Notes: generated from the sequence alone by a model not told the origin. Shown: positions 41,010 to 51,099, numbered from the stretch's first letter. The stretch: 64,000 bases of DNA from JBMOOG01 sp049324535 (GCA_049324535.1 JBMOOG010000019.1:62001-126000), one strand, 5' to 3'. Program-made: numbers and translations.

Positions 41010-42229
41010 AGGATGACGATGCGGTTGGTGTTGGTGCCGCCGGTCCCGTTGCCGATCCCCCAGCAGGTGGCGGTCTTGGTGAAGGCCTGATCGTTGACCA
41101 TCACCGCCAGGCGGTCGAAGGGCAGGCCCTCGGCCGCGGCCCAGACCAGACGTTCGAGAAGCACCTGCCCCCGGCGCACCTCGCCCACCTCGAAGGCCAG
41201 ATGGCCGCCGGGGCGCAGGATGCGCGCCTGCTCGACCAGGACCCGGCGCACCATCGCGCTCCAGGCGGCCTCGCTGCGGTGGCGGTCGATGGCGACCGCA
41301 TCGGCGTCGATGCCCGCAAACCAGCAGCGCAGCCAGTTGTCGGCGGCGTAGTGCACGATGTCGAGAAAGGGCGGCGAGGTCACGGTCAGCGCGGCCGAGC
41401 CGTCGGGAATGGCGGGCAGGTCCCAGGCCGGCCCGGTCCGCAGCGCAAAGCGCCCGCCCGGCTCCGGCGTGCCGTCGCGCAGAAGGCTGCGCGTCTTGCG
41501 CAGGATGAGCGCGGCGATGTCGCGTTCGGGCGGGCTGAGACCGAGCCGGGCGTTGATCCTGCGCTGCGCCGCCACCGACACGGCCTGGTTGGGCGGCATC
41601 GACCGGCCCGAGAAGAACCCCGGCGAATGCCCCGACAGCCGGTTGATCGCCACCATGCGGATCCAGTCCGCCACCGGATCGGGGTCGTCCGCGCCCAGGG
41701 GGGCGCGCGCGGCGATCCAGTGGCGCAGCGCCTCGAGCCGCACGAGCGTTGCCGGGTGGTAGAAGGCCAGAAGATCCTCGCGCTCGACCCGCCCGCGTGA
41801 CCAGTCCACGGTCGCCAGGGCGGCCGCGACACGCTCGACCGCGACCGGGCGCAGGCGCGGCCGGGTCAGGAGCACCGACAGCGGGTTGATGTCGCCGCCC
41901 GCCGCCTGCCGGCCCATCAGCGTCGCCTGCACCGGCGTGGTCCCGCGCCCCATGAAGGGATCGACCACCACCTCGCCCGGCGAGGTCAGCCGCCCGATGA
42001 AGAAGGCGGGCAGCTCGGCCTTGAAGCAGGCCCGGTACGAGATCTCGTGGATCGAATGCCCCTGCCGTTGGCTGGCGGTCCAGAACGCGTTGACGAAATA
42101 GGGGATGCCCGCCTCGGTCAGGGTCGCGGTCGGGCGCCCCAGCGCGCAAAAGCCGCGCAGGTCGTCAAGCAGGGCCGCGGGCCCTGGCCGGTTTCCCGCC
42201 GGGCGGGCGATGGATGTCCGTTGCACCAT
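40997..42229 (-). CDS. Orphan site-specific DNA methyltransferase
   Basis: A 410-residue SAM-dependent methyltransferase. The SAM motif VVDPFMGRGTTPVQA is at about 88-102, before the catalytic TSPPFLDIVHYA at about 286-297. SPP[FY] with this order suggests an N4-cytosine or N6-adenine enzyme. No restriction gene is adjacent. The N-terminal region has EISYRACFKAELPAFFIG. It may be a regulatory or protective orphan enzyme. The 3' end is embedded in a tandem repeat. It is divergent from the TetR gene. Confidence 0.88.
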   Translation of the reverse strand: MVQRTSIARPAGNRPGPAALLDDLRGFCALGRPTATLTEAGIPYFVNAFWTASQRQGHSIHEISYRACFKAELPAFFIGRLTSPGEVVVDPFMGRGTTPVQATLMGRQAAGGDINPLSVLLTRPRLRPVAVERVAAALATVDWSRGRVEREDLLAFYHPATLVRLEALRHWIAARAPLGADDPDPVADWIRMVAINRLSGHSPGFFSGRSMPPNQAVSVAAQRRINARLGLSPPERDIAALILRKTRSLLRDGTPEPGGRFALRTGPAWDLPAIPDGSAALTVTSPPFLDIVHYAADNWLRCWFAGIDADAVAIDRHRSEAAWSAMVRRVLVEQARILRPGGHLAFEVGEVRRGQVLLERLVWAAAEGLPFDRLAVMVNDQAFTKTATCWGIGNGTGGTNTNRIVILRRH

Positions 42230-42334
42230 GGATCCCCGTCGTCACCGCGTCATAGCGCATTGTGCGCCCCGGTACAACCCCCGCGGCGACCCGGCCGCGG
42301 CGCCCGACCTTCCCCCCGGTAAGGGAAACCCGCC

Positions 42335-42383
42335 TTGACGCCTCCGCACCGCGCACCTATGTCGCGAGAATGAACATTCATTC
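42335..42383 (+). promoter_or_regulatory. Promoter and probable TetR operator of the RND efflux operon
   Basis: TTGACG (42335-42340), a 17-nt spacer and TATGTC (42358-42363) resemble a sigma70 promoter placed so that transcription would begin at or beside the ATG (42370). A perfect inverted repeat GAATGAA-CA-TTCATTC (42368-42383) covers the start codon. This fits autorepression by the TetR protein it precedes. No Shine-Dalgarno is obvious, so a leaderless transcript is plausible. Confidence 0.55.
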
Positions 42384-43056
42384 CGAAAACGCCCTGGACA
42401 CGAAAACGGCTGCCGATCAATGGCTTGAGGCCGACTCGCGCATCCAGTCCATCCTCGATGCCGCCAAGCGCGCCTTCGCCGAGAAGGGGTTCGACGGGGC
42501 CTCGATGCAGGACATTGCCCGTGCCGCGGGCATGAGCGCGGGCAACTTCTACCGCTACTTCACCTCGAAGAACGCCCTCGTCGAGGCCATGGTCGAGCGT
42601 GACCTTGCCGCGGTCGAGCGCGAGTTCGCCGCGATCCTCAACTCGCCCGCGCCGCTCCCGGCCCTGCGCGAGACGGTGATCCGGCGCCTGGACGAAGGCA
42701 CCTGCGAGGAAGGCCCGCTCTGGGCCGAGATCGCCGCCGCCGCCGCGCGCCGTCCCGAGATCGGCCTCGCCCTGCACCGGATGGAGGCCGAGATCGCCCG
42801 CTATCTCACCGCCGTCTTCGCCCGGATCATCGGCATTTCCGGGGCCGAGGCCGAGCGCCGCTTTTCGGCGCACGCGGCCTTTCTCGTCATTCTGGTGAAG
42901 GGCGCGGCCATGCAGATGAACGCCTGCTGCCTGTCGCTCTCGCCGCAGGCCCAGACTGATCTGCGCGCCCTGATCCTGCGTACCATCGACGACATCCTGC
43001 GCGACGTGGCCGGACCGGCCGCGACGCCCGCTGCCCATTCCGCTTCCGAGGTGTGA
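42370..43056 (+). CDS. TetR/AcrR family transcriptional regulator
   Basis: A 228-residue repressor with an N-terminal helix-turn-helix domain (IQSILDAAKRAFAEKGFDGA, SMQDIARAAGMSAGNFYRYF, about 27-70) and a variable helical ligand domain. It precedes the adaptor gene by 1 bp and so heads the RND operon that it presumably represses. The operator candidate overlaps its own first codons. Confidence 0.92.
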   Translation: MNIHSENALDTKTAADQWLEADSRIQSILDAAKRAFAEKGFDGASMQDIARAAGMSAGNFYRYFTSKNALVEAMVERDLAAVEREFAAILNSPAPLPALRETVIRRLDEGTCEEGPLWAEIAAAAARRPEIGLALHRMEAEIARYLTAVFARIIGISGAEAERRFSAHAAFLVILVKGAAMQMNACCLSLSPQAQTDLRALILRTIDDILRDVAGPAATPAAHSASEV

Positions 43057-43057
43057 C

Positions 43058-44251
43058 GTGACGACCCGCCCCCTGTTTGCCCTTCCGCTGCTGGCGGCCG
43101 CTCTGGCCCTGCCGGTTTCGGCCCGCGCGGAAACCGCCGCCGCGGCCGAACCCGCGCCGGCCGCCGCCCCTGCGCTGCCCGCGATCACCGTCTCGGCGGC
43201 GACGCCCGCGCCGCTGACCGCGCGGGTCCGCGCCTCGGGCCTCGTCGAGGCGGAACAGACGATCTATGTCCAGCCGCAAATCGAGGGTCAGGCCATCGAA
43301 CGGCTGCTGGCCGAGGTCGGCGACACCGTCGCCGCGGGTCAGGTTCTGGCCGAGCTGTCCACGTCCACGCTGACGCTCCAGAAGACCCAGGCCATCGCGT
43401 CGCGCGAAAGCGCGCTGGCCGCGATCGCCCAGGCCGAGGCGCAGCTCGTCGAGGCGCAGGCCAGCGCCGACGAGGCGGCGCGCGTGCGCGACCGCACCGC
43501 CGCGCTGCGCAAGCAGGGCACCGCCAGCCAGGCCAGCGCCGACCAGGCGGCTTCGGCGGCCACCGCCGCGGCGGCGCGGGTCACGGTCGCGCGCCAGGGG
43601 CTCGAGGCCGCGCGCGCGCAGCTTGCACTTGCCGAGGCGCAGCTTGCCAACGTCGATCTCCAGCTGTCGCGCACCGCGATCAAGGCGCCGACCGCCGGGG
43701 TCATCACCGCGCGCAACGCGCTTCAGGGCGCCATCGCCAGCGCGAGCGCCCAGCCGATGTTCGTGCTGGTGCGCGACGGGAGGCTGGAACTGGTGGCGGA
43801 CGTGGCCGAGGCCGATGTGCTGCGGCTGCGGCCGGGCCAGACGGCCCGGCTCCACGCGCCCGGCGCCGATGCGACGATCACCGGAACCGTGCGGCTGGTC
43901 GAGCCCGCGATCGACCGCGCGACCCGGCTCGGCCGGGTGCGCATCGCCATTCCGGACGCCTCTCAGGTGCGACCCGGCATGTTCCTCGACGCCGAGATCA
44001 TCCTCGATTCCCACGACGGCCTGTCGGTGCCGGTGACCTCGGTCACATCGGCCGCCGACGGCAGCTTCGTCATGCGCGTGGCCGACGGCGTCGTCCATCG
44101 CCAGCCGGTCCGCACCGGAATCCGCGACGGCGGGCTGGTCGAGATCCTCGAGGGTCTCGCCCCCGGCGACCTCGTGGTGACCAAGGCCGCGGCCTTCGTG
44201 CGCGACGGCGACCGGGTGCATCCGGTCCCGGCTGCGGCGCCGACCAACTGA
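43058..44251 (+). CDS. RND efflux periplasmic adaptor (MFP)
   Basis: A 397-residue membrane fusion protein. It has a signal peptide (MTTRPLFALPLLAAALALPV to ARA), barrel-sandwich hybrid halves (QIEGQAIERLLAEVGDTVAA and KAPTAGVITARNALQGA), a long Ala-rich coiled-coil hairpin (about 105-190) and a C-terminal membrane-proximal domain. The GTG start follows GAGGTG. It links the RND pump to an outer-membrane channel; no channel gene is in the window. Confidence 0.92.
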   Translation: MTTRPLFALPLLAAALALPVSARAETAAAAEPAPAAAPALPAITVSAATPAPLTARVRASGLVEAEQTIYVQPQIEGQAIERLLAEVGDTVAAGQVLAELSTSTLTLQKTQAIASRESALAAIAQAEAQLVEAQASADEAARVRDRTAALRKQGTASQASADQAASAATAAAARVTVARQGLEAARAQLALAEAQLANVDLQLSRTAIKAPTAGVITARNALQGAIASASAQPMFVLVRDGRLELVADVAEADVLRLRPGQTARLHAPGADATITGTVRLVEPAIDRATRLGRVRIAIPDASQVRPGMFLDAEIILDSHDGLSVPVTSVTSAADGSFVMRVADGVVHRQPVRTGIRDGGLVEILEGLAPGDLVVTKAAAFVRDGDRVHPVPAAAPTN

Positions 44252-44261
44252 GGAGTGCGCC

Positions 44262-47200
44262 ATGAACTTCTCCGCCTGGTCGATCCGCAACCCGGTCGCG
44301 CCCATCCTGGCCTTCGTCATGCTGCTCGTGCTCGGCTGGCAGTCGTTCAACGCGATGCCGATCACGCGCTTTCCGAACATCGACGTGCCGCTCGTCGCGG
44401 TGACCGTCGCCCAGCCCGGCGCGGCCCCGGCCGAGATGGAGACCCAGGTCACCAAGGAAATCGAGGATGCCGTCGCCGGCATCACCGGGGTCAAGAACAT
44501 CATCTCGACCGTGACCGACGGGGTTTCGACGACCGCCGTCGAGTTCCGCATGGAGATCCCGACCGACACCGCCGTGCAGGACGTGAAGGACGCCATCGAC
44601 CGCGTGCGCGGCGACCTGCCCGGCGACATCGAGGCCCCGATCGTCACCCGCATCGACGTCGAGGGTCAGGCGATCATGACCTTCGCGGTCTCGTCCCCCG
44701 ACATGTCGCTCGAGGAGCTGTCGTGGTTCGTGGACGACACCGTCAAGCGCGCGCTTCAGGGCCAGCCGGGCATCGGCAAGATCGACCGCTTCGGCGGCGC
44801 CGACCGCGAGATCCGCATCGCGCTCGATCCGGTCAAGCTCGACAGCTTCGGGATCACCGCCGCGGCGGTGAACGCGCAGCTGCGCGCGACGAACACCGAC
44901 CTCGGCGCCGGCCGCTCGGAAATCGGCGCCGGCGAGCAGGCGATCCGCATCCTGGGCGACGCCTCGACGGCGGCGCGACTCGAGCAGACCTCCATCGCCC
45001 TGCCCTCGGGGCGGTTCGTCAAGCTCGGCGACCTCGGCACCATCAGCGACACCTACGAGGAGCTGCGGTCCTTCTCGCGCTTCAACGGCGAGCCGGTGGT
45101 GACCTTCGCCGTCTTCCGCGCCAAGGGGGCGTCGGAAGTCTCGGTCGCGAACGTGGTCAACGCCACGCTCGACAAGATCCGGGCCGCCAACCCCCAGGTG
45201 ACGATCCGCCTGGTGGACGAGACGGTGTTCTACACCTACGGCAACTACGAAAGCGCCATCCACACGCTTCTGGAAGGCGCCCTGCTGGCGATTCTCGTGG
45301 TGCTCCTCTTCCTGCGCAACTGGCGCGCCACGCTGATTTCGGCGGTGGCGCTGCCGCTGTCGGCGATCCCGACCTTCTACGTCATGGACCTGCTGGGATT
45401 CTCGCTCAACCTCGTGAGCTTCCTCGCGATCACCCTGGCCACCGGGATTCTCGTCGATGACGCCATCGTCGAGATCGAGAACATCGCCCGCCACATCCGC
45501 ATGGGCAAGACCCCCTACCGCGCCGCGATCGAGGCCGCGGACGAGATCGGCCTTGCGGTGATCGCCACCTCGGCCACCATCGTCGCGGTCTTCGTGCCGG
45601 TGAGCTTCATGCCCGGAATCCCCGGGCAGTATTTCCGGCAGTTCGGCCTGACCGTCGCGATCGCGGTCCTGTTCTCGCTTCTGGTCGCGCGGCTGATCAC
45701 GCCGCTGATGGCGGCCTATCTGATGCGGTCCAAGGACGCCATCGAAGAGCACCACGGCGACGGCTTCGTGATGCGCAACTACCTGCGCTTCATCCACCAC
45801 ACGCTGCACCACCGCTACATCACGATGGTCGTGGCGATCGCGGTGCTGGCGGTGTCGGTGTTCTTCATGCTGAAGGTGCCCGGAAGCTTCATGCCGCCCG
45901 AGGACGTGTCGCGCATCTCGGTCAGCGTCGAGCTTCCGCCCGGGGTCAGTCTCGACGAGACCGACCGCGTCACCCGGGAGATGGCGGCGCGCATCGGCAA
46001 GATCGAGGGCGTGCAGGACGTGTTCGTGCTGGGCGGCTCGTCGCCCACGGGCGATCTCGACATCCGCCGCGCCGCGGTGACGGTGCTTCTGGAAAAGCTC
46101 GACCACTCGCTCCTCTACCGGGTCCAGGACCTCGCCCATCGCCTGCCGGTGGTCGGGGCGCTCCTGCCCGCGCCGACGCCGCATGGCCGCACGCGGCCCC
46201 AGAACCAGATCGAGGCCGAGGTCTTCGCCGCCCTCGCCGACATTCCGGACGTGCGGGCCTTCAAGCTCAACGACCGGGGCGAGCGCGACATCTCCTTCTC
46301 GATCCTGTCGAAGGACGAGGCGCCGCTGAACGAGGCCGTGGCCCGGCTCGAGGAGGCGCTGCGCGGCGATCCGCTGCTGGCGAACGTCGCCTCGGAAGGC
46401 GCGCTTCCCCGCCCCGAGGTGCAGATCACGCCGCGCCTGGCCGAGGCCGCACGGCTGGGCGTGACCACGGCGCAGATCGCCGAGACCGTGCGCGTGGCCA
46501 CCATCGGCGATGTCGATGCCGCGCTCGCCAAGTTGACGATCGACGGGCGGAGGGTGCCGATCCGCATCGAGATGGCCGGGGACGTGAAGCAGGACCTCGC
46601 GCGGCTCGCGGCGCTCCGGGTGCCGACCAACGCCGGCACCTCGGTGCCGCTGAACGCGGTGGCCGACGTGACGATCGCGGAAGGGCCGAGCCTCGTCGAT
46701 CGCCTGAACCGCGAACGGCGCGCGACCATCGGGGCGAACCTGCCCGTGGGGGTGGCGCTCGGCACGGCGACCGCGCGCTTCAAGGCGATCACCGACAGCG
46801 TGGAACTGCCCGCCGGGGTGCGGGTGGCCGAGGCCGGCGACGCCGAGATCCAGGCCGAGCTGATGCAGAGCTTCGGCAACGCGATGATCATGGGCCTGAT
46901 GCTGGTGCTGACGGTGCTGATCCTGCTGTTCCGGTCGGTGATCCAGCCCTTCACCATCCTCCTGTCGCTGCCGCTGGCCATCGGCGGCGTGGCGGCGGCG
47001 CTGATCCTGACCAACAACGCGCTGTCGATGCCGGTGCTGATCGGGATCCTCATGCTGATGGGGATCGTCACCAAGAACGCGATCCTGCTCGTCGACTTCG
47101 CCATCGAGATGATGGCGCAGGGCATGAAGCGCTTCGACGCGGTCCTCGAGGCCGGCCACAAGCGGGCGCGGCCGATCGTGATGACCTCGATCGCCATGTC

Positions 47201-47615
47201 GGCGGGGATGCTGCCCTCGGCGCTGGGCGTGGGCGAAGGCGGCGCGTTCCGCGCGCCGATGGCGATCGCGGTGATCGGCGGCATCATCGTCTCGACCGTG
47301 CTCTCGCTGGTGGTCGTGCCGTCCTTCTTCCTCATCATGGACGACCTGTCGAAGGTGCTCGCCCGGCTCTTCCGCGGCCTCGTCGGCCCCAAGGAGGCCG
47401 AGCCGCGCTACCCCGAGCCGGCGGAACTGGCCGCGACGCTGGACAAGGGCCGCGCCGAGCTTCTGGTGCTGAAGGACCGGCTGGACCGCATCGAGGCCGC
47501 GGCCGGCCCGAAGGCCGGGGCCGACATCCTGGTGCTCATGAACCGCGTCGACCGGATCGAGGCCGAGGCCAGGAACCGCAAGCCGCCGCGCGGCTCCCGC
47601 CACGCCGCCGAGTGA
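44262..47615 (+). CDS. RND efflux permease
   Basis: A 1117-residue AcrB/MexB-superfamily pump with 12 TM segments and two large periplasmic loops. The proton-relay motif is in TLATGILVDDAIVEIENI (about 390-407), and the second-half GIVTKNAILLVDFAIEM is conserved. An unusual charged C-terminal extension of about 80 residues (two 'LDRIEA' like repeats: KDRLDRIEAAAG and MNRVDRIEAEAR) could form a coiled coil. It is the last gene of the tetR-mfp-rnd operon. Confidence 0.94.
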   Translation: MNFSAWSIRNPVAPILAFVMLLVLGWQSFNAMPITRFPNIDVPLVAVTVAQPGAAPAEMETQVTKEIEDAVAGITGVKNIISTVTDGVSTTAVEFRMEIPTDTAVQDVKDAIDRVRGDLPGDIEAPIVTRIDVEGQAIMTFAVSSPDMSLEELSWFVDDTVKRALQGQPGIGKIDRFGGADREIRIALDPVKLDSFGITAAAVNAQLRATNTDLGAGRSEIGAGEQAIRILGDASTAARLEQTSIALPSGRFVKLGDLGTISDTYEELRSFSRFNGEPVVTFAVFRAKGASEVSVANVVNATLDKIRAANPQVTIRLVDETVFYTYGNYESAIHTLLEGALLAILVVLLFLRNWRATLISAVALPLSAIPTFYVMDLLGFSLNLVSFLAITLATGILVDDAIVEIENIARHIRMGKTPYRAAIEAADEIGLAVIATSATIVAVFVPVSFMPGIPGQYFRQFGLTVAIAVLFSLLVARLITPLMAAYLMRSKDAIEEHHGDGFVMRNYLRFIHHTLHHRYITMVVAIAVLAVSVFFMLKVPGSFMPPEDVSRISVSVELPPGVSLDETDRVTREMAARIGKIEGVQDVFVLGGSSPTGDLDIRRAAVTVLLEKLDHSLLYRVQDLAHRLPVVGALLPAPTPHGRTRPQNQIEAEVFAALADIPDVRAFKLNDRGERDISFSILSKDEAPLNEAVARLEEALRGDPLLANVASEGALPRPEVQITPRLAEAARLGVTTAQIAETVRVATIGDVDAALAKLTIDGRRVPIRIEMAGDVKQDLARLAALRVPTNAGTSVPLNAVADVTIAEGPSLVDRLNRERRATIGANLPVGVALGTATARFKAITDSVELPAGVRVAEAGDAEIQAELMQSFGNAMIMGLMLVLTVLILLFRSVIQPFTILLSLPLAIGGVAAALILTNNALSMPVLIGILMLMGIVTKNAILLVDFAIEMMAQGMKRFDAVLEAGHKRARPIVMTSIAMSAGMLPSALGVGEGGAFRAPMAIAVIGGIIVSTVLSLVVVPSFFLIMDDLSKVLARLFRGLVGPKEAEPRYPEPAELAATLDKGRAELLVLKDRLDRIEAAAGPKAGADILVLMNRVDRIEAEARNRKPPRGSRHAAE

Positions 47616-47799
47616 TGCGGCCGGCGCCGGCGCTTCTCCACGGGGATGCGCCGGCGGCCGGCCGACCGGCCGCCCCGCGGGCGGCACCCCTGCGCGGCTG
47701 AGGCCACGCGCCCGGACAGGCCCGGCTCCTGCCGGCCCCGACACTTGCCGGCCCCGACACCGGCGCAGGCCGGATTGTCGCGCGGGCGCGGCGCCCGAT

Positions 47800-47866
47800 T
47801 CCCACTGGCTGAACTATCTCCCACTGGCTGAACTATCCCGGGGGTCCGGGGGCAGAGCCCCCGGCC
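47800..47866 (-). repeat. Dispersed intergenic repeat (copy C) with duplicated end
   Basis: This is the reverse complement of the family at 3530 and 33757, with CCGGGGGTCCGGGGGCAGAG as the GC part. The AT-richer end CCCACTGGCTGAACTATC is duplicated in tandem (two 19-bp copies). It lies between the converging 3' ends of the two RND permease genes, in a 259-bp gap whose other part is GC-rich and featureless. Confidence 0.65.
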
Positions 47867-47874
47867 CGCCTTCG

Positions 47875-50800
47875 TCAGGTACGGAACACCCGGTAGATCG
47901 CCGGGATCACCAGAACGGTCAGCAGCGTCGAGCTGAGCAGCCCGAACAGGAGCGAGATCGCAAGCCCCTGGAAGATCGGGTCGGCGAGGATCACCACCGC
48001 GCCGATCATCGCCGCGATGGCGGTGAGCAGGATCGGCTTGAACCGGATCGAGCCCGCCTCGATCAGCACCGGCACCGTGACCGCCCCCTGCCCCGCCGAC
48101 CGGATGAAATCGACGAGCAGGATCGAGTTGCGCACGATGATGCCGGCCAGCGCGATGAAGCCGATCATCGACGTGGCCGAGAACGGCGCGCCGAACAGCC
48201 AGTGCCCGCCCATGATGCCGAGGAAGGTGAGCGGCACCGGCGTCAGGATCACCAGCGGCAGCTTGAACGACCGGAACTGCGCGACCACCAGGATGTAGAT
48301 GCCCAGAAGCGCCACACCGAAGGCCGCGCCCATGTCGCGGAAGGTGACCCAGGTCACCTCCCACTCGCCGTCCCAGAGCAGCGTCACGCGGCTTTCGTCC
48401 TCGGGCTGGCCATGCAGGCTGATCTCGGGCTTGTTGCCGTTCGGCCAGTCCATCGCATCCAGCGCCTTGTCCACGGCGAGCATGCCGTAGAGCGGCGCCT
48501 CGAACGCGCCGGCCAGCTCGCCCGTCACCATCTCGGCGAAGCGGCCGTTGTGGCGGAAGATCGGGTACGAGGCGGTCTCCTCGGCCACCTTCACCACGTC
48601 GCCCAGTTCGACCACCCCGCGCGCGCCCGGCAGCACGTTGGCCGGGATCGGAGTCGAAAGGTAGCGTTCGTCCATGACCCGGTCGGCCTTGTCGCGGCCG
48701 ACGATGATCGGGATCGGCTGCCGGCCCTGGCCGCGGTGGGAATAGCCCACCGTGGTCTCGCCGTTCAGCATCTGCATGGTGTCGAAGACATCCTGTTCCT
48801 GCACCCCGAAGAATTCGAGGTCGTCGGTCGAGATCGTCGCGCGCAGGCGCCGCGGCGGCTCGCCGAAGCTGTCGTCCACATCCACGATGAACGGCACCTC
48901 CTCGAAGGCGCGGCGGATCTGGCGGGCGGTCTCGCGCCGGGTCTCGGCGTCGGGGCCGTAGACCTCGGCCAGAAGCGTCGCGATCACCGGCGGGCCGGGC
49001 GGCGGCTCGACCACCTTGAGCGCGGTGCCGGCCGGCACCTTCAGCGCCTTGAGCTTCTCGCGCAGGTCGAGCGCGATCGCGTGGCTGGTGCGGTCGCGGT
49101 CGGCCTTGGGGGTGAGGTTCAGCTGCACGTCGCCCATGAACGGGCGTTCGCGCAGGTAGTAGTGGCGCACCAGCCCGTTGAAGTTGAAGGGCGCGGCGGT
49201 GCCGGCGTGGGTCTGCACGTTCATCACCTCGGGCAGCGACAGCGCCACCCGGGCCACGTCCTGCGCCACCGCATCCGTCGCCTCGACCGAGGCGCCCTCG
49301 GGCAGGTCGATCACCACCGCGAGCTCCGACTTGTTGTCGAAGGGCAGAAGCTTCACCGTCACGTCCCGGGTGTAGAGAAGCCCGAGCGAGCCGAAGGACA
49401 GCACCACCGTCACCAGAAGGAACAGAAGGCTCGTGCCCTTGGAGGCCAGCACGGGCCGCGCGACCGCGGCGTAGATGCGGCCGAGCGTGCCGCCGTGATG
49501 GTGGCCGCCGTGGCCGCCGTAGATGTCGTCCTCGGCATGGCCCTTCATCTCGGCCCGGCCGGCGATCTTGACCATGAGCCAGGGCGTGATGATGACCGCC
49601 ACGAAGAACGAGAACACCATCGCGGCCGAGGCCACCGCCGGAATCGGGCTCATGTAGGGCCCCATCAGGCCCGAGACGAAGAGCATCGGCAGCAGCGCCG
49701 CCACCACGGTCAGCGTGGCGACAATGGTCGGGTTGCCCACTTCGGCCACCGCCTCGATCGCCGCCAGCACCCGGCTCTTGCGCGGGTCGAGCCCCCAGTG
49801 CCGGGCGATGTTCTCGATCACCACGATGGCGTCGTCGACGAGGATGCCGATCGAGAAGATCAGTGCGAAGAGGCTGACCCGGTTGAGCGTGTAGCCCATG
49901 ATCCAGGCCGCGAAGAGCGTGAGCAGGATCGTGACCGGGATCACGATCGCCACCACGAAGGATTCGCGCCAGCCGATGGCGATCAGCACGAGGCCGATGA
50001 TCGACACGGTCGCGAGCCCGAGGTGGAAGAGAAGCTCGTTGGCCTTCTCGTTCGCGGTCTCGCCGTAGTCGCGCGTGACCAGCACCTCGACATCCTTCGG
50101 GATCAGCGTCCCCTCGAGCGCGTGGACCTTGTGGATGACCTGTTCGGCCACCACCACGGCGTTCGACCCGGCGCGCTTGGCCACGGCCAGCGTCACCGCC
50201 GGGCTGCGTTCGAGCGTGTCGCCGGCGTGGGCGACGTTCGACACGATCTGGTCGGCGGTGTTCGGCACCAGCCAGACCTTGGCGACATCGGCCACATAGA
50301 CCGGACGGTTGTCGCGGGTGGTCAGCAGCAGGTTGCCGATGTCGGCGGGCGACACCAGCGTGTCGCCGGCGACCAGGGTGATCTGCTCGCCCTGATCGCG
50401 GATCAGGCCGGTCGAGATCGACCGGTTGGCCGCCTGCACCTTGCCGGCCAGCTGCTGCAGCGTCACGCCGTAGAGGGCAAGCTTCTCGGGATCGGGCTCG
50501 ATGCGGATCGCCTCGGGCGCCGCGCCGACGATGTAGCTCAGGCCGACGTTCTCGACCTTGGCGACCTCGGCCTGAAGCTCGCGCGCCACGCGGGTCAGGT
50601 CGTTGGCGGACACGTCCTTGCCGGTCAGGGTCAGCGCGACGATGGCCACGTCGTCGATGCCGCGTCCGACGATCAGCGGCTCGGGGATGCCGACGGGAAT
50701 GCGGTCGAGGTTGGCGCGCACCTTGTCGTGCACGCGCAGGATCGCGGCATCGGCCGAGGTGCCGACGACGAAGCGCGCCGTCACCATCGCGTAGTCGTCC

Positions 50801-51099
50801 GAGGTCTGCGAATAGATGTGCTCGACCCCGTCTATGGCCTTGACGATGGTCTCCATCGGCTCGGTCACCAGCTTGACCGCGTCCTCCGCCTTGAGGCCGG
50901 GCGCCTGGATGTGGATGTCGACAAGCGGAACCGAGATCTGCGGCTCTTCCTCGCGCGGCAGCGAGACCAGCGACACCAGCCCCATGGCCAGCGCCGCCAG
51001 GATGAAGAGCGGCGTCAGCGGCGACTGGATGAAGAGCTTCGTCAGCCAGCCGGCCAGGCCGAGCGGCGTGTCGCGGTCGGATACGGGGGCCTTACTCAT
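47875..51099 (-). CDS. RND efflux permease (second system)
   Basis: A 1074-residue RND transporter of the AcrB/heavy-metal-efflux-like superfamily. Proton-relay motif GILVDDAIVVIENIARHWG is near 430; the matching second half is GIIVRNSILLVDFIRSA. ATG 51099 overlaps the adaptor stop by 8 bp. A histidine-rich loop (YGGHGGHHHGGTLG, about residue 525-538) stands out and might bind metal. It is convergent with the first RND permease. Confidence 0.93.
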   Translation of the reverse strand: MSKAPVSDRDTPLGLAGWLTKLFIQSPLTPLFILAALAMGLVSLVSLPREEEPQISVPLVDIHIQAPGLKAEDAVKLVTEPMETIVKAIDGVEHIYSQTSDDYAMVTARFVVGTSADAAILRVHDKVRANLDRIPVGIPEPLIVGRGIDDVAIVALTLTGKDVSANDLTRVARELQAEVAKVENVGLSYIVGAAPEAIRIEPDPEKLALYGVTLQQLAGKVQAANRSISTGLIRDQGEQITLVAGDTLVSPADIGNLLLTTRDNRPVYVADVAKVWLVPNTADQIVSNVAHAGDTLERSPAVTLAVAKRAGSNAVVVAEQVIHKVHALEGTLIPKDVEVLVTRDYGETANEKANELLFHLGLATVSIIGLVLIAIGWRESFVVAIVIPVTILLTLFAAWIMGYTLNRVSLFALIFSIGILVDDAIVVIENIARHWGLDPRKSRVLAAIEAVAEVGNPTIVATLTVVAALLPMLFVSGLMGPYMSPIPAVASAAMVFSFFVAVIITPWLMVKIAGRAEMKGHAEDDIYGGHGGHHHGGTLGRIYAAVARPVLASKGTSLLFLLVTVVLSFGSLGLLYTRDVTVKLLPFDNKSELAVVIDLPEGASVEATDAVAQDVARVALSLPEVMNVQTHAGTAAPFNFNGLVRHYYLRERPFMGDVQLNLTPKADRDRTSHAIALDLREKLKALKVPAGTALKVVEPPPGPPVIATLLAEVYGPDAETRRETARQIRRAFEEVPFIVDVDDSFGEPPRRLRATISTDDLEFFGVQEQDVFDTMQMLNGETTVGYSHRGQGRQPIPIIVGRDKADRVMDERYLSTPIPANVLPGARGVVELGDVVKVAEETASYPIFRHNGRFAEMVTGELAGAFEAPLYGMLAVDKALDAMDWPNGNKPEISLHGQPEDESRVTLLWDGEWEVTWVTFRDMGAAFGVALLGIYILVVAQFRSFKLPLVILTPVPLTFLGIMGGHWLFGAPFSATSMIGFIALAGIIVRNSILLVDFIRSAGQGAVTVPVLIEAGSIRFKPILLTAIAAMIGAVVILADPIFQGLAISLLFGLLSSTLLTVLVIPAIYRVFRT

